DNA of 7,914 bases from Deltaproteobacteria bacterium (GTDB taxonomy: Bacteria; Desulfobacterota; Desulfarculia; Adiutricales; Adiutricaceae): the NCBI GenBank assembly GCA_031257955.1, contig JAIRNQ010000249.1, positions 1 through 7,914 on the forward strand, in the 5' to 3' direction. The notes under the pieces were generated by a model. That model saw nothing but the letters and a program-made list of their open reading frames with translations. It did no database searches and had not been told where the DNA came from. The translations under genes and the position numbers were made by a program. Positions within the stretch are counted from its first letter, which is position 1. Each line of letters begins with the position of its first letter. Shown piece by piece: positions 1-4,963 of this stretch.

Positions 1-30
1 GCCCGAGGTGGCCCGCCGCCCAAAAGGTTT

Positions 31-921
31 CTAGAGCTTGAGATCCAAGCCGCTGATCTTTTTTTCGAGCATAAGCTTTACCAGATCGGCCATGTAGCTG
101 CCGGCCTCGACCGCCGGGGTCCCGCCCCGGTGAATGTTGGAGATGACCGACCTCTTGGCCTCGGGGATGTTCGGGTAGGCCTTGTAGCAAAGATAGGCTG
201 ACATACTCTCGCTGGTGACCAAGCCCGGCCGTTCGCCGATAAGGCAGACGACCACCTCGGCCCCGGTGATCTCGCTGATGGCGTCCTCGGATCCGACCCG
301 TCCGTATTTGACGAAGAAGGGCGGGGAAGTGGTTATGCCGAAGCCCTTAAGCCCATCGGTCATGGATTTTAGGGTGTCGATGGCGTTAACCATCACCGCC
401 TTGGTCGAAAGGCCGTCGGCCACGAAAACCACCACCTTGTTTTGGGCGCCAACCAGGGCCTTAATCTTGGCCGATTCCTCCGGCCCAAAGCGCCTGCCCA
501 AGTCGGGCCTTGTGAGAAAGATGTCCTTGTTTTCGCACAGGGTGGTGAATTTGGGGAGGTTATGCTGGGCCATCCATTCGTCCGGGACGTCGGTGAAAAC
601 GGCGTCCATGGCCACGGCGTGGTCGGCCCTAAACCTAAGCATGGTATGGGTCAGGTAGCGGCAGCCGGCCCGGCCGACCCCGATCCTGGCCGGGGTGATT
701 TTCTTGACCGCCTTTAGGGCTTCCAGAGTATGGGGGTTAGGGACGTCGATCCGCTCGCTGAGATCCTCTTCGAGGATGTCGGGCAGTATCGCCCCGTCGT
801 CCCGGCCGGACGGGGCCAAGGGCGAGCCGCTCCCCGCCGTCGGGGGGGCCCCGCCCGAAGAGGCGGCCATGTCCTTCAATATTTTAGCCACGTATTGCTT
901 GATTTCGTTTTCGGAAATCAT
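31..921 (-). CDS. eutC: Ethanolamine ammonia-lyase small subunit EutC
   Basis: Small subunit of adenosylcobalamin-dependent ethanolamine ammonia-lyase, which with EutB converts ethanolamine to acetaldehyde and ammonia, normally inside a bacterial microcompartment. The 296 residues match the usual family length (about 295 in E. coli). Visible family signatures are GVGRAG (81-86), RADHA (98-102), ADGLS (168-172), GERPGL (229-234) and NIHRGG followed by EAG (262-274). Residues 1-19 form a short amphipathic-looking helix (ENEIKQYVAKILKDMA), followed by a Gly/Ser/Pro-rich linker to about residue 45. That layout is typical of microcompartment-targeting peptides, so targeting is inferred. The ATG at 919-921 has GAGGG about 9 nt upstream. 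The gene lies 120 bases after eutB and is probably co-transcribed. Its stop is TAG, unlike the TAA of the other genes here, which matters in a genome that appears to read UAG as pyrrolysine. The protein ends where the family normally ends, so TAG probably terminates here. Identity is very secure. Confidence 0.96.
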   Translation of the reverse strand: MISENEIKQYVAKILKDMAASSGGAPPTAGSGSPLAPSGRDDGAILPDILEEDLSERIDVPNPHTLEALKAVKKITPARIGVGRAGCRYLTHTMLRFRADHAVAMDAVFTDVPDEWMAQHNLPKFTTLCENKDIFLTRPDLGRRFGPEESAKIKALVGAQNKVVVFVADGLSTKAVMVNAIDTLKSMTDGLKGFGITTSPPFFVKYGRVGSEDAISEITGAEVVVCLIGERPGLVTSESMSAYLCYKAYPNIPEAKRSVISNIHRGGTPAVEAGSYMADLVKLMLEKKISGLDLKL

Positions 922-965
922 GTTGTATTCCCTCGCGTCGATCCAAAATCGTTTCGGTGGCCAAC

Positions 966-1029
966 CCTACGGTCGGCCCGGGTAGCCAGACCTACGGCTG
1001 GCCCGTCGGTCGGCCCTACGGTCGGCCCG
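966..1029. repeat. Three short GC-rich direct repeats in the eutB-eutC spacer
   Basis: Three copies of a 15-base motif, CCTACGG(T/C)(C/T)GGCCCG, lie at 966-980, 991-1005 and 1015-1029, spaced 25 and 24 bases apart. The first and third are identical; the second has TC changed to CT. A partial fourth element (GTCGGTTGGCCC) runs up to the eutB stop codon. The spacer is 120 bases, with no plausible gene. The GGCC-rich units can form several alternative hairpins in the eutB-eutC transcript, so a role in mRNA stability or in setting the eutB to eutC ratio is possible but only inferred. Confidence 0.7.
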
Positions 1030-1041
1030 TCGGTTGGCCCA

Positions 1042-2406
1042 TTAATAGAAGATCGAGGCGTCGCCGGCCTTGGAAGTCAGGCGCCCCTTTTCGTCCATTA
1101 GCTCCATCTTCTTCATCCAACCAAAAAACTCGGGGGCCGGGGTCTTGCCCAGAACCTCGCGCAAGGTGGCGTCGTCATGGTAACTGGTGTCCAGATAAGC
1201 CAGCATGACATCGTCGCCCACCGGAACTCCCATGTAATAGTTGGCCCCGGCCAAGGCTGCCAAGAGAGTGGCCATTTCCTGGTCGTCCTGGTTAATTTTG
1301 GTGTGGTTGGTGTAGCAGGGGGCCATGCCCATGGGGATGCCCAAAAGCTTGCCCATGAAGTGATCTTCCAGGGTGGCCCTGACGATCTGGCGACCGTCAT
1401 AGTGGGTTTCCGGGCCTATGAAACCTGAGACGTTGTTGAGCATGAAGGGCTTGTAGCGGCGGGCAAAGCCGTAACAGCGGGCCTCCAGGGTGACCATGTC
1501 CACCCCGCCGTCGGCGTCGATGGATTGCTCGGAGCCTTGGCCGGTCTCGAAGTACAGAAGGTTCGGGCCCGGGGCCTGCCCCAGTTTGTGGATGCAGTCG
1601 TAGGCCTCGTCCAGAATGGTGGCCGTTACCCCGAACCCGTCGTTGGCCAGTTGGGTGCCGGCCAGGCTTTGGAAGATGGAGCAGGCCAGGGCCCCTTTTT
1701 CCACGGCTTTCATTTGAGTGGTTACGTGGGCCAGCACGCAGTTTTGCGTGGGCACTCCCCACTTTTCCATGAATTCGTAGAGCATGTTCAAGATGGCCAG
1801 GGTATTGTCAATGGTGTCCTCGACCGGGTTAACGCCAAAAATGGCGTCCCCGGAGCCGTAGGAGAGACCTTCGCAAAGGGAGGCTTTGATGCCCTCCAGA
1901 TCGTCGGAGGGGTGGTTGGGCTGGTTCCTAAAAGAAAGGGTCCCGGGTAGTCCGATGGTCGTGTTGCAGGTCGAGGTTACGACAATCTTGGCCGCCCCGG
2001 CCACCAGATCCATGGTGGTCATGAGTTTGGCCACCGCCGCCGCCACCTCGGCCTCGATGCCACGGGACATGCGGATGATGTCCTCGCCAGACGTATCGTG
2101 GGACAAGATCCAGTTGCGAAGTTCGCCAATGGTCCATTTTTTGATCTTTGAGTAAATGCCCAAACTCAAATCTTCTTTTAAGACTCGGCTAACTTCGTCT
2201 TTCTCCGGCGGCAGGACGGGGTTCTCGTAGATGTCTTCCAAGGTCAGGTTGGAAAGGACAATCTTGGCCGCCGTGCGTTCGGTGACGGTCCGGGCGGCTC
2301 GATCCAATAGCACGTCACCGGCTTTCTCGTCGTTGGCTCTGGCCAGAACGTCGGTCAGGTCCTTGAAGGCGAAGACCTGCCCGGCCAACTTGGTCTTTAA
2401 TATCAC
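1042..2406 (-). CDS. eutB: Ethanolamine ammonia-lyase large (catalytic) subunit EutB
   Basis: Catalytic TIM-barrel subunit of ethanolamine ammonia-lyase; it binds ethanolamine and, with EutC, adenosylcobalamin. I chose the GTG at 2404-2406, giving 454 residues. A GGAGG sits 5 bases upstream, and the protein then begins MILKTKLAG, matching the E. coli start MKLKTTLFG. With this start the substrate-site residues carry the same numbers as in E. coli: Arg160, Gln162, Asn193, Glu287 and Phe329. An in-frame ATG at 2416-2418 would add four residues but has no ribosome binding site. Other signatures are NTTIGLPGT, CVLAHVTTQ, LYFETGQGS, GFIGPE and LEDHFMGKL. Position 362, an Asp that contacts the substrate amine in E. 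coli, is Ala here (GMAPCYTNH), perhaps a subfamily difference. The reactivase gene eutA, often next to eutB, is absent between eutP and eutB. Confidence 0.97.
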   Translation of the reverse strand: MILKTKLAGQVFAFKDLTDVLARANDEKAGDVLLDRAARTVTERTAAKIVLSNLTLEDIYENPVLPPEKDEVSRVLKEDLSLGIYSKIKKWTIGELRNWILSHDTSGEDIIRMSRGIEAEVAAAVAKLMTTMDLVAGAAKIVVTSTCNTTIGLPGTLSFRNQPNHPSDDLEGIKASLCEGLSYGSGDAIFGVNPVEDTIDNTLAILNMLYEFMEKWGVPTQNCVLAHVTTQMKAVEKGALACSIFQSLAGTQLANDGFGVTATILDEAYDCIHKLGQAPGPNLLYFETGQGSEQSIDADGGVDMVTLEARCYGFARRYKPFMLNNVSGFIGPETHYDGRQIVRATLEDHFMGKLLGIPMGMAPCYTNHTKINQDDQEMATLLAALAGANYYMGVPVGDDVMLAYLDTSYHDDATLREVLGKTPAPEFFGWMKKMELMDEKGRLTSKAGDASIFY

Positions 2407-2411
2407 GACTA

Positions 2412-2416
2412 CCTCC
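2412..2416 (-). promoter_or_regulatory. Ribosome binding site that decides the eutB start
   Basis: On the minus strand, GGAGG at 2416-2412 is followed by five bases and then GTG at 2406-2404. This is a strong Shine-Dalgarno sequence at normal spacing. It overlaps the upstream in-frame ATG (2418-2416), so that ATG cannot use it. The position therefore favours the GTG start for eutB. Confidence 0.75.
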
Positions 2417-2463
2417 ATAAAGGGCGCCAGGAAGGGCCGACCCTTAAACGGTTAGAAACCACT

Positions 2464-2582
2464 TAGGCGATCGCCCAAGGTTTATCGAAAAGGCTTAAAA
2501 TTAAACGATTACTCAAGATGCTCTGGAAAGTGGCTAAATATTAGCCGCTCACCCAAGGTCTATTGAAAGTGGCTATATATTT
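2464..2582. repeat. Three degenerate ~39-bp direct repeats upstream of eutB
   Basis: Three diverged tandem units, spaced 38 and 40 bases by their CAAG cores, can be aligned. The first is around CCCAAGG (2474-2480) with GAAAAGGCTTAAAAT; the second around CTCAAGA (2512 onward) with GGAAAGTGGCTAAATAT; the third around CCCAAGG (2552-2558) with TGAAAGTGGCTATATAT. A perfect inverted repeat, GGCTAA-ATA-TTAGCC, lies at 2532-2546 across the junction of units two and three. The array is more AT-rich than its surroundings and is 60-175 bases upstream of the eutB start. Multiple binding sites for a regulator, or repeated RNA elements in the eutB leader, are the likeliest readings; neither is shown. Confidence 0.55.
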
Positions 2583-2671
2583 CAGCGAAAAGCCGATTCG
2601 GCCGCGGACCAAAAACCGCCGGGCCGAAAGTCATACATAGCGTAAACATCCATATGAATTATTCCCGGGAT

Positions 2672-2692
2672 AAAAAAACGGGCTATGTCCCG
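2672..2692 (-). terminator. Terminator-like hairpin with T7 tract between eutP and eutB
   Basis: Read on the minus strand, CGGG (2692-2689), loop ACATAG and CCCG (2682-2679) are followed at once by seven T (2678-2672). The stem is only 4 bp, so the element is weak. Its place about 80 bases after the eutP stop and about 265 bases before eutB would suit partial termination or attenuation between a shell/EutP part and the lyase part of the operon. CCCGGG just beyond (2664-2669) offers competing pairing with the stem. Confidence 0.4.
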
Positions 2693-2774
2693 GTTATAAA
2701 ATCACCACCCCGTCCGGCTTTCCAGACAGTTGGTCGGCCGGCATCCCCGTCCGCTTACCGAACGGCCTGTGCCC

Positions 2775-3374
2775 TTAGGCCCAGGCTAAATCGCCCAGCC
2801 GCTCGACCAGACACTCGAGCCCTTGCCCGGTTACCGGAGAGACTCTGAAGGTTTCCTCAATGCCGGCGTTCTTCAATGACAGTTCGGCCTTGTGGACGGT
2901 CTCGGGCCCGGCCAGATCGATTTTGGTGACCACCCCGATGACCCGGGACTTCAGGGCCAGGGCTATCTTGGACGGGAGCCAAATGGGTTGTTGGCCGTTC
3001 ATCACCATCAAAACGGCGTAAGCCCTGGACGAATTCAGGATCAAGGCGTTGTAAAATCTGGGTATGGCCAGCATCTCGCCGGGGGTGTCTATGCTAAGGC
3101 TTCGGTTGTAAACCAGGGCCTCGGTTTTTTTGATTTCTTTGGGACCCAAGCCCAGCGCGGCCAAAAGTGTGCTCTTGCCCGCCGAGACCGGTCCGATGAC
3201 CATAAGCGGCTTTTCCGCCGTTCCCAAGTCCGCCCCCTGGGTCGCCCGAGAAGGCGCCCCCGGGGGCTCACCCAATGGCCCAACATTGGGATTGCCTTTG
3301 GGGTCGCCGTTGGCGCAACCGTTGGCGTCCTTGTCCGGGACAAGGAACTGTCGCGGTTTTTCCGGAGCGGCCAT
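2775..3374 (-). CDS. eutP: EutP/PduV-type P-loop NTPase with N-terminal extension
   Basis: Ras-like P-loop protein of the EutP/PduV family found in ethanolamine and propanediol microcompartment operons; Salmonella EutP has been reported to act as an acetate kinase. Nucleotide-binding motifs appear in order: P-loop GPVSAGKST (61-69), G3-like DTPGE (96-100), TKID (150-153) and a G5-like SPVTGQG (179-185). The protein has 199 residues, against roughly 150-160 in the family. The extra length is an N-terminal segment of about 54 residues rich in Asn, Gly, Pro and Asp before the first beta strand (KPLMVIG). The ATG at 3372-3374 begins two bases after the eutS stop codon, so translational coupling is likely and supports this start. 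An internal ATG at residue 58 would clip the first strand and is less likely. Unlike eutB, it has no clear ribosome binding site of its own. Confidence 0.9.
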   Translation of the reverse strand: MAAPEKPRQFLVPDKDANGCANGDPKGNPNVGPLGEPPGAPSRATQGADLGTAEKPLMVIGPVSAGKSTLLAALGLGPKEIKKTEALVYNRSLSIDTPGEMLAIPRFYNALILNSSRAYAVLMVMNGQQPIWLPSKIALALKSRVIGVVTKIDLAGPETVHKAELSLKNAGIEETFRVSPVTGQGLECLVERLGDLAWA

Positions 3375-3376
3375 CG

Positions 3377-3715
3377 TTAGGTACGGGTTACCGGGGCCGG
3401 GGAGAAACCCAAAATATCGGTCAAGGCCTTGATGGCCCCGTGTAGGGCGCTTTCGACCGAGGCCACGTCCCCGGTAAAAACCAGACAGCCCGTGAAGCGG
3501 TCCACAAACTCGAGTTTGACGTTTCCGGTCTTGTCGGCCGCGTCGGCGGCGATGATGGCCCCTTCGCCCGGGGTGATGGTCATCAGGCCGATGGCCCCGC
3601 TGTCGTCCACGCCGATCTGTTGGCAGAGTTCTGGGCTGGGATGGGCGATGACGTGGGCCAGGGTGGCCTGCTTACCGGGCACGTATTCATGAATTTGCCG
3701 GATCTTCTCGCTCAT
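3377..3715 (-). CDS. eutS: Microcompartment shell protein EutS (PduU/EutS BMC domain)
   Basis: Shell protein with a circularly permuted BMC domain, a hexamer-forming facet protein of ethanolamine microcompartments. The 112 residues match E. coli EutS (111) and follow it closely: VPGKQ.TLAH.IAHP near the N-terminus, SGAIG.MT.TPGE in the middle and DRF.G near the C-terminus. Gly40 aligns with Gly39 of E. coli EutS, the residue linked to its bent hexamer. It is the first gene of the minus-strand operon, ahead of eutP with a two-base gap. No other shell gene (EutM, EutN, EutL or EutK types) is present here, so others must lie elsewhere, probably past the left edge. The ATG at 3713-3715 has only a weak AAAGG three bases upstream. 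It is preceded by a predicted leader of about 500 nt. Confidence 0.96.
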   Translation of the reverse strand: MSEKIRQIHEYVPGKQATLAHVIAHPSPELCQQIGVDDSGAIGLMTITPGEGAIIAADAADKTGNVKLEFVDRFTGCLVFTGDVASVESALHGAIKALTDILGFSPAPVTRT

Positions 3716-3820
3716 GTGCCTTTATTGCCCGTCCCACCCCGAAGGCCCATCTTCAACGTGGCTAGGCCATAAGGTTTGGGCCATCGCCCTTTATGTTATT
3801 CGTATGATTTCTAGGCTTTT

Positions 3821-3858
3821 CCGATTTGGGAATGGGCCATGGCTTTGGCCTAAATCGG
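3821..3858 (-). other. Nested inverted repeat in the eut leader
   Basis: Outer arms CCGATTT (3821-3827) and AAATCGG (3852-3858) are exact complements, and inner arms GGCCA (3835-3839) and TGGCC (3846-3850) pair inside them. It lies about 105 bases upstream of the eutS start. There is no following T tract on the minus strand, so it is not a standard intrinsic terminator; an RNA structural element or operator is possible. Confidence 0.5.
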
Positions 3859-3956
3859 TGCCATTAGCTTAACTTATTTCCGCCCTTTTGGCAAACTACC
3901 CGGTCGCCGGGTCGTCGTCGCCTAAGGCGCCTGGCCGGGGTCATGGGCCGGGCACT

Positions 3957-4056
3957 GGCAACTTGAGGCTTCCACCGTAACCTTTGGGGGCCTTGTCCCC
4001 AGCCGCGGCAACTTGAGGCTTCCACCGTAACCTTTGGGGGGCTTGTCCCCAGCCGC
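3957..4056. repeat. Two 50-bp tandem units, 49/50 identical, with conserved folding
   Basis: Units at 3957-4006 and 4007-4056 abut exactly and differ only at 3991/4041 (C versus G). Read on the minus strand, each begins GCGGC, then holds hairpin TGGGG...CCCCA, then a second hairpin AGGUU...AGCCU closed with one G-U pair. In the upstream unit the initial GCGGC can also pair with GCCGC at the unit junction, closing a three-way junction. Similarity does not extend beyond the two units. Open frames across the repeat exist but give low-complexity peptides, so a structured RNA module or a recent duplication is more likely than coding. Confidence 0.7.
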
Positions 4057-4118
4057 CCTGGCCGCCATTATTGGCGACAATGGAGTAGGCAAAAAACGGG
4101 GAGGGGCGAAAGGGGGCG

Positions 4119-4206
4119 ACAAATCTCCTCGGGTCCGCTCGTAGCCCAGTCTTTCCCGAATGGGCCCATAACGGACAAAAGCATTTGTACCGGATTGCCC
4201 ATCCGG
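4119..4206 (-). ncRNA. Candidate structured RNA element near the 5' end of the eut leader
   Basis: Three nested helices with exact complementarity are visible: ACAAAT/ATTTGT (4119-4124 with 4183-4188), GTCCG/CGGAC (4133-4137 with 4172-4176) and GCCCA/TGGGC (4144-4148 with 4161-4165). A separate hairpin, CCGGAT-TGCCC-ATCCGG (4190-4206), stands beside it. In the predicted eut transcript the hairpin begins about 15 nt after the start site, followed by the nested element. The stacked helices with internal loops look like an aptamer or protein-binding RNA. No known family was recognised and the assignment is structural inference only. Confidence 0.4.
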
Positions 4207-4226
4207 CCAAGTTTCGGATAAGCTAG

Positions 4227-4255
4227 ATTTTAAGTCAAAATTTATTGGCTGTCAA
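4227..4255 (-). promoter_or_regulatory. Sigma70-type promoter for the eut operon
   Basis: On the minus strand, a consensus -35 TTGACA (4255-4250) is followed by exactly 17 bases and TAAAAT (4232-4227), which matches 5 of 6 bases of the -10 consensus. Transcription would start near 4220 and run toward eutS, leaving a leader of about 505 nt. No comparably good match was noticed closer to eutS. Confidence 0.7.
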
Positions 4256-4428
4256 AAATAATTCGTCCAATCGAACGGTCCGGGCCTTTCTTTTGCCCCC
4301 GAAAAGTGAGAAAATGACACACGACAATGCTCCTTTTGGCTTGTCCCGGGGTGACCGGCCTACCGTTGTCCCATAGTATGTTTGTAAATTCTGACAAAAT
4401 TTTCAAAAAAATTTTTTGTATTTTTATC

Positions 4429-4457
4429 TTGACATGGCCTAAGCCAGGGGTTACACT
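4429..4457 (+). promoter_or_regulatory. Sigma70-type promoter upstream of mttB, with operator-like repeat
   Basis: A consensus -35 TTGACA (4429-4434) is followed by a 17-base spacer and TACACT (4452-4457), 4 of 6 matches to the -10 consensus. Just upstream, 4393-4425 is a run of A and T tracts (around AAAATTTTCAAAAAAA) that could act as an UP element. The spacer holds an imperfect palindrome TGGC-CTAA-GCCA (4435-4446), placed where a repressor could block polymerase. A start near 4464 leaves about 500 nt before mttB. Confidence 0.65.
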
Positions 4458-4463
4458 GAAGGC

Positions 4464-4963
4464 AAATCTAAAATCTGTATTTTTCGGTAAATTCAAAAGT
4501 CGTATAGATGACTGGAATATAGAGAACTACGGTGTCTCGATTAATCCCGCCCAATTGGCCTTTCGGGACCCAACCAACCCGGTCCCTTCAAGCGACTTTG
4601 TTCCGGACAACCGCCGGAAGCCTTGGCCGACCACGGGGTATGGCCGTTTTTACCGGATGGGCCGCCCGTTTTAGCGGGGTGGGCCAAAAAAATTTTGCGC
4701 CGAAAAAAGTCATCTAGGTAACTTTGAGCTAGAAAACTTGGGACCATTTGGGTCAATTCCGGATCGAACATTCACGAAACGCTTTATTTGTCGGCGTTTT
4801 GGCCCGGCGGGGGCCGGCGCCCGAGCGGCCCGAATTGGGCCATGGGGACGGACCACGCCGCTCCCATAAACAAACCAACCAAGGCCGCCGGCCTTTGGCC
4901 AAAAGCCAAAGCCTAGGCCTATTAACCTTCGGCCGCCACCGAGGGACTTTTGGGTGAAATAAT
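4464..4963 (+). promoter_or_regulatory. Predicted ~500-nt leader of mttB with several hairpins
   Basis: No convincing gene is present; short open frames here lack ribosome binding sites and have composition shaped by the repeats. Exact hairpins are GGGACC/GGTCCC (4565-4570 with 4581-4586), TTCCGG/CCGGAA (4601-4606 with 4614-4619), a bulged GGCCGCCC stem (about 4659-4685), and GGC(C)TTTGGC/GCCAAAGCC (4890-4899 with 4905-4913), a 9-bp stem with one bulge about 50 bases before the start codon. None is followed by a clear T tract. A GGTGA-like ribosome binding site lies about 7 bases before the mttB ATG. A regulated leader or a separate small RNA from the 4429-4457 promoter are both possible. Confidence 0.45.

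Larger units (their letters stand above)
3716..4220 (-). promoter_or_regulatory. Long structured 5' leader of the eut operon (predicted)
   Basis: No convincing gene lies in this stretch. If transcription starts from the promoter at 4227-4255, about 505 nt precede eutS. The leader is dense in exact inverted repeats. In transcript order they are: CCGGAT/ATCCGG (4206-4190, 5-nt loop); a nested three-helix element (4188-4119); two 50-bp tandem units (4056-3957); CGCC-TTA-GGCG (3929-3919); ACCCGG-CGA-CCGGGT (3912-3898); and a nested hairpin with 7-bp and 5-bp arms (3858-3821). This suggests post-transcriptional control of eut genes, as known elsewhere by cobalamin riboswitches or ANTAR antitermination. 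I could not match the conserved sequence of either class. Confidence 0.5.

Noticed and set aside
4190..4206. ANTAR (EutV-type) dual-hairpin target
   Set aside because: A hairpin exists, but its loop is GGGCA on the transcript strand and lacks the A1/G4 hexaloop pattern; the ACATAG loop at 2683-2688 has A1 but not G4.
3922..4210. Minus-strand open frames of 66 and 89 codons with repeated KGYGGSLKLP
   Set aside because: The peptide repeats simply reflect the 50-bp DNA repeat, two overlapping frames are open equally, and neither has a ribosome binding site.
3716..4220. Cobalamin riboswitch in the eut leader
   Set aside because: EutBC needs adenosylcobalamin, so I looked for the B12 box and its conserved flanking elements on the minus strand. 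Some fragments look vaguely similar but the ordered consensus is missing.
4242..4496. Minus-strand 84-codon open frame across the divergent promoter region
   Set aside because: It overlaps both near-consensus promoters and AT tracts, lacks a ribosome binding site and resembles no family.
4748..4957. Plus-strand 69-codon open frame ending just before mttB
   Set aside because: No ribosome binding site, composition like the surrounding spacer, and it contains the 4890-4913 hairpin; no family resemblance.
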